DNA of 64,000 nt from Pseudo-nitzschia pungens (taxonomy: Eukaryota; Bacillariophyta; Bacillariophyceae; Bacillariales; Bacillariaceae). Shown here in pieces: positions 1 to 10,823 of the stretch. A program made the position numbers and the translations under genes. The stretch is from contig CM074765.1 in the NCBI GenBank assembly GCA_037355855.1, positions 2,418,001 to 2,482,000 of the forward strand, read 5' to 3'. Numbering within the stretch: the first letter of the stretch is position 1; the number at the start of each line of letters is the position of its first letter. The notes below the pieces were generated by a model that did no database searches, was not told the origin of the DNA, and worked only from the letters and a program-made list of their open reading frames with translations.

Positions 1-2180
1 TCTGGCTTCAGAGGTGCTGACTTGTCCCTCTTGAATCACATGCGCATGTCCCTCAAGGCTATTTCCCTTGCTGACATTTGTACTCCAGATGGGAAAAGAC
101 TCTCTCCTATGGCTTTCCAGCTGACCTCCTCCAATCACTTGAGGGATCATCTTGACTGGCCGAGATGTCCTCCATCTTGGCCTCCAGCAGCAAAGCGCTT
201 ATGGACTAAGGCACTTCAGACCTGTTTTCTTCCCCCCTGCCCACCCCCCGCAGCCAGGGCACTGGCTCCTTCTTTTCATCTTGGGCATTGGCTCTCTCCC
301 CAGACAGCTTCTCTTTGGCCTTGGTTTTTGTCTCCATCCACCAACAGAATATTCTTCAAAACTTCTACTGGCTGGATTGTGAGCACCTCCCAGGGCAGGG
401 GCAGATACAGGATCACTTCTGAACTCATTCCTGACAAACCAGCCTGTGCTGATGTACTTGTCTGCCCTGTTATTTGTGGACAGGTTGTACGCGTTGTTGG
501 GTCCTCAGCCTTTGTTTCCGAACCTCCTGACATGGATCCTCTGGAGTACAATCCATTTGATTCTCTTCCAGACTCCCCAGTAGATGCCTTTGATGCACTC
601 TGTGCGTCTCCAAGAGTACTTCTCCACAAATATTCCCTACCACAGGCAGGCTGTCAGCACCTTGTTGATGCTATTGAGAGTGGTACTGCCAGTGCTGTAT
701 GTGATGGTTCATTTGATCCGGACCTTCTCAGAGGCACTTCTGCTTTCATTTTGTCCCCCAATACCTCCACCAAGACTGCCTCATTGTTCCTCACTGGCTG
801 TAATTTTGTCAGTGGATCCCCTGAGGATCAATCTTCCTACAGGAGTGAACTGGCAGGAATCATTGGGGTTCTCACCTGTTGCACTGCTCTGGTGAGTCTT
901 TTTGATATTGCTTCTGGTTCTATCACCATTGCTCTGGATGGTGACACAGCTCTCAAACAGGCTGAGGGATCATGGCCATTGGTTATTTCCCAGAAGTCTT
1001 TTGATTATGTTTATGTCATCAGAAACATGATTTCTGCCCTGCCAATCTCTGTGCATTTTCAGTGGGTTCAGGGCCATCAAGCTGGAATCTTTCTTGATTG
1101 GTGGGCCCTTCGCAATCATCAGGTTGACAGCATGGCAAAGGCATTTCTCTCTGGTTCCATAGAGCTTCTGCCCATCACTATCCCAGACTTGTGTTTGAGC
1201 CTTGGGCATTTTCTCTCAATGGATGCAAGTGTTCAAGGTTTGATCAGAATGCTTTGCATGTTGCCATTTCTGGTCCTCCTCTTCTTAAATATTGGCAGAA
1301 CCACCATGACATCCCCATTCCACAACCTGTTCTGAGTTCCATCCATTGGTGTGCCCATCTGTCTGCCTTCAAGCGATCTACCTCCTGGCATGCAAAGGTG
1401 GTTTGTCAAGTTTGCTTCTGGATGCATTGGTGTTGGCAACCAACTACTTCACTACCAGTATCAGGATCACTCCAGGTGTCCCATTGTGTGATGCAGACAA
1501 CGAGAAGGTTTCTCATGTGCTCTCCTGCAAGGATACTGGGGCATGTCACGCATAGTGTGTCTGCCTTCACGGGACCACTGCAGAAGAGGCTTGAAGCTGA
1601 ACAAACTGCTCCATCATTGGCTGTTGCCATTGTGGATCTCCTCACCAGAGTTCGGAAGGGCCAGAGAATTTATCCATCATCCTACTCACTTGCAATTGCT
1701 TCTGCTGTCAGGGCACAGAGGACTATTGGTTGGCACAACTGGCTTCTTGGTAGGTGGTCTCCTCGCTGGTACCAAATCCAGGCTGACTACTACTCCCACA
1801 TTGGAAGCAAGCGCTCTCCCAAACGTTGGGCTACAGCTATCATCCATCAGTTCTTTCTTACCTCCTGGGATCTTTGGACTTATAGGAATGAACGACTCCA
1901 TGGTCCTGGGGGTACCCTTGATGCTGAACAACACCAATCTCTTGATGCTTCCATCACCTCAGAATTGGCAATTGGTGCAGCTGGTGCACTTCCCCAGTCA
2001 CACTCCCTGTTACAAACCCCTTTCCACGTCCTACAAGGTTACACCCTGACTGCCAAGCGGCAGTGGCTTGCAACCATCCACCTTGCAAGGAAGCAATATG
2101 CAGCGCCTGTCCCACCAGTGCAGCCATACCAACAAGAGGCTGCTCTTCTCAGAGCCTGGCTTACTGGACCTCAGGGTTGA
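1..2180 (+). pseudogene. LINE C ORF2 C-terminal region (RNase H + zinc finger), frameshifted
   Basis: This is the C-terminal third of a LINE ORF2 protein. One frame is open from the window edge to a stop at 1335; the matching frame then continues to 2180. An RNase H domain is visible with its acidic residues: CDGSFD near 700-717, YRSEL near 838-852, LDGD near 934-945 and WVQGHQ near 1062-1080. Compared with the copies at 42603-45911 and 46592-48277 there are small insertions, including two bases near 1152 (CTCTCTGGTTCC against CTCTCTGTCC), one near 1363 and one near 1475, which break the frame and disrupt the CCHC finger. RNase H would remove RNA from the RNA/DNA hybrid in target-primed reverse transcription. 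As it stands the copy is a pseudogene. Confidence 0.88.
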
Positions 2181-2404
2181 TTACACTTTGTACCTTGGTT
2201 TTGTCTTCTGTTCCTGCTTCTTATCCTGTCCCATCCCTTTTGATACTGGATCTTATCCCAATATCTTCATTCCCATTTCCTTTCTCTCAAGTCCCTATTT
2301 TGTGGGACTTGTTTGTCGTTTTCCCTGCTTGATGTTCAAGGTTTGTTTGAAAATTTGTCGTTCTGCCACTTGGGGTCCTGACTCTATGATGGAGGCGACG
2401 TTAA

Positions 2405-2446
2405 AGTCTGGTTACAGACTGAGTAATTTAGTTTCACCTTTGGTGA
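2405..2446 (+). other. LINE 3'UTR double hairpin (LINE C)
   Basis: Two adjacent hairpins precede the ATT tail. The first has arms AGTCTG and CAGACT around GTTA; the second has arms TCACC and GGTGA around TTT. The same pair occurs in every LINE 3' end in the window. In LINEs with conserved tails such a structure is a known reverse transcriptase recognition signal; that role here is inference. Confidence 0.75.
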
Positions 2447-2475
2447 TTAAAGTTATTTAAATACGTATATTATTA

Positions 2476-3397
2476 TTATCTTGTTCTTGAGAAGGGTCAT
2501 AATGACATACTAAAAATAGCAAAAAGAGTCGAAGAAAATTCTTTTCCTCCCCCAACTGTGATGTACTTCTTGGGGTAGTGGAGCCGATTTTGAATTCGAT
2601 TGATTTGAAAACGATTGTTTGTAGGCATAAAAACACCTCCTGTTGATAGGTATAGGAATTAAGGTAGGTGAAAAGCCGAGCGTTGTTGTGGTATTGGTTG
2701 CGGTTTATCTGCGATATTAAAGCAGAGAAGGGACGCATTGTGAGTTTTGTATTGAATTTTGTTCGAAGTTAATTGCGATTTGCCATATACTTTGCCGGTC
2801 TTTCATTATTTTGGGTGTTATTTGCAGCAGTCTACTGGACATTCAAATTTTTGTAACTCCAGAACACCTCTGTGGGTTGTGAATATGGATTTTGTGGGAT
2901 TGCTCTATTATTTTTTGGAGCTCCCTGTGGACTATTTGTTTGTCCGAAGCAAGGTTGCCCTTGTTGTTCCTGCTGTACCTGTTATTTTGTTTTGTTTTGC
3001 GTCTGTACCCGTATCGATATCGATATATATGATTTGATTTGATTGATTGATTCATGGCTTTAGCGTCTGTACCCTTTTGCAATTAGTTCGCGTCCGAACC
3101 GATCTGCGTCCAGATCTTTTTTATTGCAATTTGATTCTTCATTTGTTTGGTTGCCATAACTGAATCTTTTATTTTATTGGTTGATTGTTGCCGTCACTTT
3201 GGATCGGACTGAGCGCTTTGTGTTTTAGTTCAAATGTTTTATTTGCAACAGGGCTCATTTCTGTAGGTTCCTTCCCCTCCTGGGAGTTCTCCTCCATGCG
3301 TCTTCCCAGACAGCAGTGCTGTACTGGCATTCAGGTACAGTGGAGCTGAAGGCATGGTGCTGGATTCGTGATCCTTATATTGTTGTTTGGTTGTGGA
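2476..3397. other. Unassigned stretch between LINE C and the gag remnant
   Basis: No convincing gene is seen. The stretch is AT-rich, has a run of GAT/ATT simple sequence near 3010-3060, and contains the LINE 5'UTR-like piece listed separately. The short reading frames here show no recognisable protein. Confidence 0.6.
2815..2990 (+). repeat. Diverged LINE 5'UTR fragment
   Basis: This piece parallels two stretches of the LINE B leader (about 31205-31385 and 31832-31998) and one in LINE A (about 24145-24345). Shared landmarks in order are TTTGCAGNNGTCTAC, GTAACTCCAGARCACC, CTCTGTGGGTT, a TTGTCCRRA box and TTGTTGYTGCTGTACC. It is more diverged than those are from one another, so it may come from another LINE subfamily. 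Confidence 0.65.
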
Positions 3398-4616
3398 TTA
3401 CCGGGCGTTTTGCTGAAAGCCAGGTAATAGTTTGTTTTCCAAAACGAGGTTGTTTGGGTTTGAAAATAATGGTCCCTTCAATGGTTCATTCAAGCGTTCC
3501 ATCATGTTGGGTGCAATAGGATTCCATTGCTTGCTTGATGGAGGCTTGGAAGGATTCATTGGAAGCAGTGCTTCCAGTTTCGTTGCTAGAGGCTGTAGCA
3601 GTGCTGTTGTTGCTGCTGGTGCTCTTATTCCTTTTGGAGTATTTATTTCTTGGGCATTCAGACCAATCATGATTATGCCCTGGAATTCTGCAAGGGTTGT
3701 TGTACTTGCATTTGCCCGTGTTGCTGTTGTCTTCTTTTTCGGATTCAGCATTGGTGTCACTGTCCAAATTAGAGCTGTTGCTGTTGTCAGCATCCAAAGC
3801 ATTGTTGGCGTTTGAATCATATGATTGATTGCTCACACTGTTGATATCAGAATCGTATGGATTATCGGTGGAGTTACTTTTGCTCAACCGATTGAGGGAG
3901 CTCATGTGTTCCACTATAAATTGCACAGTTGTTTGTGGTCTGATTCCTTTGTGGATTCTGCAATAGTCTTCAATCCACTCGTTTGGGAAGCTGTGGAGCA
4001 AGATGGTTAGTTGTTGTAGAGGGTTTAGATCAGCAGCATAGCCTTGTAGTTTTGCAGTGTATTTGAATCGGTTGAAGATAGGTATGCATGATGTCTTTAG
4101 CGTCGTTGGTATTACAGTATTCTTGCTTGATGAAGGCTGAAAATGCGCTTTTGTATCCATTGAGCGTTTGTGGATATCCTTGTCTTGTTAAGGACCTCCA
4201 CTTGGTTTGGGCGTCGACACAAAGGCATCTACCAAAGTATTTGATATATTTGTTTGCTGATAGATCAAGATCTTCTGCAGCATTTTGGAAGGCTTCTTCT
4301 GTGTGTAGGAGTTCTTCTAAATCGACGTTTGTGAATAGAGGGACTTTGACGCTGTCTTCTTGGTCTTGATTGTAAACTGTTAGTGTAACAAGCTTGGGAT
4401 TAGAGCTGTCAAAGGCTCTCTTGTAAGGGATTGGAGGATCTCTGTATTCCTGCCATGTTTCTTGGTTCGGAGTTTCGATCGATTCGGTTTGCGATCGATT
4501 CTGCGTTCGATCGATTCGGAAGTTCTTGCTTCGATCGTCGTAGTTTTCATTCGATCGGTTTCGATTTTGATGTCTTTCGTAGTTCTTGCTTGTCAGGGTA
4601 TCGATGTATACTTGTA
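3398..4616 (-). pseudogene. Copia-type gag remnant with CCHC-like knuckle
   Basis: Read on the minus strand, one frame is open from about 4616 to about 4095. It has an Asn/Arg/Ser-rich N-terminus and then a gag-like helical region (motifs WQEYRDPP and LEELLHTEEAF). The frame then shifts near 4090-4160 and continues to about 3486 with LLHSFPNEW and a zinc knuckle containing NPCRIPGHNHDWSEC, a pattern I associate with diatom Copia gag proteins. A TAG bounds the N-terminal frame near 4618. Gag would package the retrotransposon RNA into virus-like particles. No matching pol or LTR lies next to it, so it is an isolated, broken fragment. The plus-strand frame at 3432-3815 is its antisense shadow. 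Confidence 0.75.
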
Positions 4617-4904
4617 CCTATTCGTGACAGGGAATGCATGTCGCCGTAAACAGGGCATCATCCCTCACATGGCTAGATCATCTCGTCGTAGCACCCTACA
4701 TCCAGGTTTGATTCTTGCAAGGCTCGTAATAACATCAACTTTTGTCCCCGCGAGTCTTCAACGAATCGCCATATGGTTCACTTGCTGCGGCTCAAAAAGG
4801 CTCGGATAACGTCCAATTTGTCCCCGCGCAGTCGACTATCTTGCAACGCTCCGCGTTGCACTCCTTTGCGTCGGATAGCTCCAGTAGTACTAGCCACATT
4901 CACA

Positions 4905-5145
4905 GCATTCCAGTGCATCCCAAGGTGTGCTAGACCACACAGGTCCGCTGCGTGCCATGCATACATGCCGTATTATAGCTGCCTTCCATAGCATGGTTAG
5001 GCCACACAGTTCTTCTGCGTGCCAGGCATCAAAGCCTTAGCCTAATGGCTACTCTTCATGCTCAGCGCTGTACCTTCCATAGCATGCTAGGCCACACAGT
5101 TCTTCTACGTGCCAGGCATACATGCCATTGCGTAGCGGCGGCTCT
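4905..5145 (+). repeat. About 100-bp tandem module, three degenerate copies
   Basis: The motif GCTAG(A/G)CCACACAG, then TCYKCTRCGTGCC and GGCATNNNNGCC, recurs near 4929, 5005 and 5087, each preceded by CCTTCCATAGCATG or a variant. No coding potential was recognised. Confidence 0.6.
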
Positions 5146-5662
5146 TCGTGTTCAGCGCCGTACATTGCCTACTCCAATTGGCATCCCAGTGTTCACCGTG
5201 AAGGCAGGAATGGTCTAATCTGTCCCCGCTGACTGAAGCGGTGAATCCTTGGTCCTTGTCGGTGCCGTGGTTTGATTGCTTCCAGCAATCCAGCGTGTCG
5301 GCATTGCCTCCTGCAATCCAGCGATTGCTCTTGCAACTGGCTGCAGATCCATAGCAGGGAACGCCGTAACAAGCCGAGTCCCCTTAGATCTCAGTACGGC
5401 AGCAGGTCCACAGCAGGGAATATCATCATAGGCCAGGTCCCCTCAGGTATCAGCACTGTAACAATAGCATCAGCATTGCTTGGTCTACAGGCCCATCGTT
5501 GCAGCAGATCCTTTGACATAAGCCAATGCTCTCGGCTTGACTGATTCCTTACAGGATGTCCACTTGCTTCACTTGCCACGACGCCATCCACAGGAGCGCT
5601 TGCATCCTTGCATCCAGCATGGTGTCATACACAGGCTTGCGTCTTTCATTGCGCTTCCAGTA

Positions 5663-5824
5663 ATAATAATAATATACGTATTTAAATAACTTTAATCACC
5701 ATAGGTGATACTAAATTACTCAGTCTGTAACCAGACTTTAACGTCGCCTCCATCAGAGAGTCAGGACCCCCAAGTGGTAGAACCACAAAAGCAAAATAAA
5801 CCTTGAATGACAAACAGGGAAATA
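5663..5824 (-). mobile_element. Severely 5'-truncated LINE 3' end (162 bp)
   Basis: On the minus strand this is the last 160 or so bases of the LINE 3'UTR seen in LINEs A, B and C: CTTGGGG(GT)CCTGACTCT, GGAGGCGACG, both hairpins and the ATT tail. It is flanked by the 13-bp duplication TGCGCTTCCAGTA at 5650-5662 and 5825-5837. An unoccupied form of this target is present in inverted orientation at about 7845-7871. Severe 5' truncation with a target duplication is typical of abortive target-primed reverse transcription. Confidence 0.9.
5695..5737 (-). other. LINE 3'UTR double hairpin (short fragment)
   Basis: The tail hairpin here has arms ATCACC and GGTGAT around ATA; the second has AGTCTG and CAGACT arms. 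The pairing is kept although the loop differs from the other copies. Confidence 0.7.
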
Positions 5825-6828
5825 TGCGCTTCCAGTATTTCTCAGCATTCATCGTAAAGACAGATACTCCAACCTGTCCCCGCTGTCTGAAATGATGGAT
5901 GCTTGTCTTGTCATTGCTCCTAGTCCCCGATCGCGGATTCAATTGCTTCTGCGATCCAGCGTGTCTGCTTGACGCGCTATCCACTGCCTAGCGGCGCGTT
6001 CATATCTAGTGCTTATGTGCTGTTGTAGCAGGTCCATAACAAGGCGAATCCCAGCAGGTCTCAGCACTGCGACACTAACGTCAGCATTCACCGTGAAGAC
6101 AGGAGTACCACTCCATTCTGTCCCTGCTGTCAGAAGCGGTGAATGCTTGTTCAATCGCTCCCGGCAATCCTACATGTGCATGTAACGCGCTATCTATCCG
6201 GCGATTGTTCCCAACAATCCGGCATATGCGTGTATCTTGCTGCTCATGCTTTACACAGTTCCTCTGTGTACTAGGCGCACATGCCTTAGGTCATATTTTT
6301 GTATCAGTCATCCTCGTATCTACCATGCTGTATTCTCTATCCTTGTAATTCACGAGCTCTGTGAGCGTCACATTGCTCCTTACATTAGATCATGTCCAGT
6401 TCAACGCCGCTGTCTATCTCCAGATCAACATCGCTGCGGGTCCAAGCTGCGCTTGTCCCCTTGCTCCAGCGCCATACCTCCAGGCTGTCCCTTTGCTCCG
6501 GCCTTGCCCCCCTTGCTTATCCCCTTGCTCCAGTTGATCCTTCTAGCTGCTGTAGGCTTCGCTCCTATCAGGGCATCGACATTGTCCTCTTGTTGCTGCT
6601 ACTGCTCTTTCGCTGCAAGGACAGACATAAACCACATCTTCCCCGCTGTTCTTCAGGGAAAGACAGTAGGCTTCTCTTTTGTCAGGGCATCAACGTTGTC
6701 CTCTTGCTGCTGCTGCTGCTAATGCTACTGCGCTTTCGCGGCAGCTGCTCTTTCGCTGCAAGGACAGGCAAATTACATCGTTCCCATTGTTCTTCAGGGA
6801 AAGAGACCTGATCATTCTGGCAATAATA

Positions 6829-7025
6829 CTGCGTCTAGCATCTGCTGCGAGTTCTCGCGTCTAGCATCTGCTGTGAATCGAGTCTAGCGTCTGCTGCAAA
6901 TTCTCGTGTCTAGCGTCTGCTGTGAATCGAGTCTAGCGTCTGCTGCAAATCGAGTTGCTATCGCATCTACTAGCGTCTAGTGTCTGCTGCAAATCCTTGG
7001 GTCTAGCGTCTGCTGCAAGTCCTTG
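6829..7025 (+). repeat. About 27-bp tandem repeat, GTCTAGCGTCTGCTG units
   Basis: At least seven degenerate units of GTCTAGCRTCTGCTGYRA(A/G)T follow one another. A shorter, more decayed run occurs at 19065-19110 in element C. This is a minisatellite with no coding potential seen. Confidence 0.75.
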
Positions 7026-7520
7026 CCACTGTCGAAAATTGCTGCAGCTGCTTGCGCCACAAGGACAGGTATATATCAATCCCTTCGCTTCGGTTCATCT
7101 ATCAATCCGTTGCTTGAACGCTATCGGCTATCGATCCGTTGCTATCGATTTGTGACTATCAATTCCGTTGCTTGAACGCTATTGATTCATCGCTCCAGAA
7201 TACAGCAATTGCTCCTGCGCTTTCAGTGTAAGGACAAGCTATATATAGAGCACATTGTCCCCGTTGTTCTTTCAGTGAAAGCGGCATACAGGATCAGTGT
7301 TGCTGAGCAATTTTCAGGGGAGACACCCAATTCGTCGGGGCAGACAAATTATTCTTCGGGGTTCTTGCTCGTAGGTCAGTGGTCGGGTGTTACTGATGGC
7401 ATTTTTTCTTCTGTCACGAGCAAAGGTGGGCTTCTTGTTGAGGATACTGGTAGTTTCAGGGATACTTTTTGCAAATACATGCAAACATACATGCCTTTCG
7501 GCCGTCATACAGGCCTTTCG

Positions 7521-8139
7521 GCCGTCGATCCGTCACTGGAAGCAGGGCCTGCGGATCCAGATCCCGCCTGGAATGAACAGAGTTACATTCCTTGGATCCA
7601 TTCAAGTGCAAACATTGCAATCCTCAATTCTTTCGATGTTACCGGATACCCTATCCAATCGAGAAGAATGGCAATCTTTCGAAACCAGGAAACACATTCC
7701 ATTCGAAAAGAAAGACGATCCAAGCTGATCGATTTGGTTGCTGTAACATAGTGTACCGATTGTGAGAATACCTCTCGATGACTCTGCTTGGAAATAAACC
7801 AATCAACCGCAATGCCAGTGGTTGGTCCAAATACTGGAAGCGCAATGAAAGACGCCAAGCCTGTGTATAACACTGTGCTGGATCCAAGGATGCAAGCGCT
7901 CCTGTGGATGGCGTCGTTGCAAGTGAAGCAAGTGGATATCCTGTAAGACGCTCAGTCAAGCCAAGTAGTAAGGTTATCGCGAGTAGGTTATGGGAACCTG
8001 TTACAAGCAAGGCGCTGATTGGACACGCTGTTCCATGCTACGAGTGGACGGAAAGAAGCAACTGGATGCCTAGTACCAACACTCAAACCAAGTGCTGTTA
8101 CGGCGCTTGAACTGCGGGGACTCGCGTTACGACTTTACG
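7521..8139. other. Centre of the inverted mosaic; arm matching 5541-5662
   Basis: Bases 7845-7950 are the reverse complement, with substitutions, of about 5541-5662; landmarks are CGCCATCCACAGGAGCGCTTGC and TCTTTCATTGCGCTTCC. The part from 7521 to 7840 shows neither a gene nor a match I could place. Confidence 0.6.
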
Positions 8140-10417
8140 TGAGCCAAGACAAGAGATATCCCTCGATTCAGACAGCGGGGACAGATTGAATGGTCTGTCT
8201 TCACAATGAATGCTTGTCTCCACGATGAATGCTTTAAAGCGCCCAGTCGAGCAGAGCGTAGGCTTATGTCCAGGTGGAGGCTACGAATGTGATTTGAGCT
8301 ATCCGATACAAGAATGCAGTGCAACGCGGAGCGTTGCAGGAGTATGCAGTGGCATGTTACAGCTGCGTACTGGAACTTAGCTCTGAGGTGATTCCTTGAA
8401 GACTCGCGGGGACCAATTAGTAGATGTTATCCGAGTACAATCCGTGCAAGAATCAAGCCTGCAAATACAGAGCTGTGACCTCCTGCTACCAAGCCGAACA
8501 AGCCCAAGAGCATCAAGTGTTACAAGGAGACGCGACACTGTTCCAGTTACGAGGATGCTTAGACTAACACAAGCGCTCTGGCTACAGCGACGTGTAGTCC
8601 TTGTTACAGGTCGAACGCCAGCAGGTTGAGACATGAAAATGGAAGTAGCGCAACGGAGTTGCGTGAAAGCAAGCAAGCGAGTATAGTACTGCGGCGAAGA
8701 ACAGCAAAGACAGCAATGACGACAGTGTCGGCAGAGAACTGTATCACCGCTGTGTATGGCGATTCGTTGAAGACTCGCGGGGACAAAGTAGATGTTATCT
8801 GAGTCTGAGCCTTGCAAGAATTGCGCCTATATGCAGAGCTGCTGATTGCAATGCCACCAACAGAAGAAGCGCAAGGGAGTTGCGCAAAGCACGAAGGCTA
8901 ATACTCCGTTTACGGGGACACGCAGTAGTCCCTGTTACGAGTGACACTATTACAAGCGCAACAGCGTTGCGCGGAACAGAAGATTACAAGAGCAACAGCA
9001 TTGACGTTGATACGAGCAGTGCCACGTGTACTTCGAACGATGTTGCGCAGAACAGAAGGTTACAAACAGCAACAGCATCGAAGTTGATACAAGATGGCAG
9101 CTCGGCTAGCGCATGGTGTACGCCTCGTGTAGCACTACGAGCAGTGCCTCGTGTACTTCGGATGATGCTGATTGCCACGAGCTACTCTAGTACGGATGAC
9201 GCTGATTGCCACGACGATTGGACTGAGACCAGTATTGAAACTGTGGCATCGCCATTGTTATGTTCGATACTATGAATACAGAACTGCTGTTCCGGGGACA
9301 ACCAACATGATGAACCGGTTGTCCGATTACAGGAGCAGCGTGGTTCGATACTGTATGATCTATGAATCAGAAGCTGCTGTTTGAAAGCCAATATTACAGG
9401 ACGAGCAGCATGATTCGGATTGACGCCGACAAGTTAAACAATTAACGACGAGAAGCGACAAGCAATCCCATGCAGACTATTGGAATAGTGCTGTTCCGGG
9501 GACAGCTTGGACAGCTTGCTCATATTTGACCGAACGAATGAACCAGTTGCAGGAGCAGCGTGTCTCGGACCTATGACGACAATCGGACAAGCGTTCCTAC
9601 GAATCAACAGAGTGGAACAGGAGCAACAGAATCGACTGTTCCGGGGACAGCTTGCTCACGATTATCACGTTCAAGGATGACACGAGCTGTACAGATTGCG
9701 GACAGCTGAATCAGCTCTCAGCTGAGTCATGTTAACCACGACAAATGCGCTGTATGTAAGCGGCAAGGACAAATGAGCTGTATGAAGACAGCAACCAGTT
9801 CGGGACCGATGTGGTCTGACAGCAAACGTTTCAAGAACCGGTGTGGTCCAGATGAACTGAAACTGAAGTCAACCAGACAGCAACGATTTCGCGGACCGGT
9901 GTGGTCCAACTGAACCAAAACGACGAATGATTTATAATAGGCTGATAGTCTTGGGATGTGCCAAGATAAGATTTGGTGTGTGGGGCAAAAGGCCCTAACA
10001 GCCGGGACGATAAATCTTTGAAAGCATGCAGGGCAAAAGGTCCTAAGTGCAGGAACGATGTCCGCAAATCCCCATTTTTTTCTTTTTACTATTAGCCGGG
10101 CCTCTGTTGTACGTTCGAAGAAACAAGACAATATATTGACAGCTGCAATATTTGATGCAGTTTGTTCTCTGACAAGCAGAATGGACACAAGGTGATCTAT
10201 TGTATGATCCATGCAAGTACCAAGTTCCTTTTGATCACAATCGAGTTGTTGATCCGGAGACCTTTATTCCGGGGACACGACGCGGACACGAAGCAAGAGT
10301 TGCTTTGTGATACTATGACTCGAAGTATTTGGATTTGGATTGGTATCTTGGATTACTGTGATTCTACATGGAGCTATGTTTGTGTACTGGCATGAATCAC
10401 GGGGACTATGAAGATAT
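8140..10417 (-). repeat. Composite non-coding repeat, minus-oriented GTCCCCG module
   Basis: The reverse complement parallels the internal region of the LTR elements at 14024-16400 and 62718-64000. It begins with 11 bases of the LTR end (10407-10417) and AGTCCCCGTGATTCATGCC. It then matches about 63740-63870 (CGGAATAAAG, GGACTTGGTAC, ATGGATCATACAATAGATC), so roughly 1 kb is missing relative to that copy. The box CGGGGAC recurs at about 8115, 8176, 8408, 8777, 9294, 9500, 9644, 10271 and 10400. No intact gene is seen. Confidence 0.65.
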
Positions 10418-10469
10418 TTCACGGACATTGGTCGAAACCACACTTTTGAAAAGTGCGAATACTACGGAT

Positions 10470-10527
10470 CCCCTAACAATTGATTTTACAAATTATTAGC
10501 TGCAAATTAACGGAGATTAGTGGAACA
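10470..10527 (+). repeat. Left terminal inverted repeat of the outer transposon
   Basis: Starts CCCCTAACAATTG and ends GGAGATTAGTGGAACA where the Copia LTR begins. The matching right copy is 57116-57176, which runs on past the point where the Copia interrupts this one. Confidence 0.75.
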
Positions 10528-10771
10528 TGTTGAATTCAGCAGGAAATCTACGAAAACCTTGAAGAGCACAATTAACTCTGTTGGTTAGATACCGGTACAA
10601 GTAATTAAACTATGAGTGTGCTTGTGGTGAGTGGATTTCATGGTCGAGACATGACTGGTTGGTGTGAGCTGGTCTTGATCTGCGTCACTAACCACTGATC
10701 TACTGTCATTATCCTCATACCATCTATACCTACATATATGCCCAATGTCTATTCGAGGCACATTTCCAACA
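10528..10771 (-). repeat. Copia LTR (3' LTR of the nested Copia element)
   Basis: On the minus strand it runs TGTTGGAAATG to TGAATTCAACA, with the TG...CA ends of LTRs. It repeats at 52375-52612 with a 6-bp indel (CCGGTA) and two substitutions noticed. A purine-rich stretch (GAGCAGCAGGAGTG) just upstream on the minus strand would be the polypurine tract. The five bases outside it, GAACA (10523-10527), would be one side of the target duplication; the partner is not present at the right edge. Confidence 0.85.
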
Positions 10772-10823
10772 CACTCCTGCTGCTCATGGGCATATATCGT
10801 CGTCATATACCCGCAAACTGTAT

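Larger units (their letters stand above)
1..2475 (+). mobile_element. LINE C, 3' part of an RNase-H-bearing non-LTR retrotransposon
   Basis: The sequence closely parallels the 3' halves of the two longer LINEs in this window (to about 41251 and 48580). The window opens inside ORF2, before the RNase H domain. The element ends with the family 3'UTR, two small hairpins (2405-2420 and 2434-2446) and an ATT-rich tail near 2475. The 5' end lies outside the window, so 5' truncation cannot be judged. Family membership is read directly from sequence; assignment to the RNase-H-bearing LINE group (I/Ambal-like) is inference. Confidence 0.9.
4590..7520 (+). repeat. Composite non-coding repeat, plus-oriented GTCCCCG module
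   Basis: This region parallels 16150-16330 and 18720-19610 inside LTR element C. Examples are the CTTGATTCTTGCAAGGCTCG stretch (about 4708 and 16191), the TCACGAGC-CTCCTTAC stretch (about 6350 and 18805), and the GGTGGGCTTCTTGTTGAGG stretch (about 7425 and 19520). It carries many short internal duplications and recurring TGTCCCCG boxes (4743, 4820, 5222, 5875, 7257). No long open frame shows a protein family. I take it as a scrambled derivative of the element C internal region. Confidence 0.65.

Noticed and set aside
3432..3815. Plus-strand frame of 127 codons
   Set aside because: Antisense to the gag remnant, which has a zinc knuckle and recognisable gag character.
4905..7025. Short direct repeats considered as a CRISPR-like array
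   Set aside because: Repeats are degenerate, of mixed lengths, without regular unique spacers, and in a eukaryotic repeat mosaic.
10443..10457. Small palindrome CACTTTTGAAAAGTG next to the left inverted repeat
   Set aside because: Seven-base arms are common in AT-rich DNA; no second copy at the right end.
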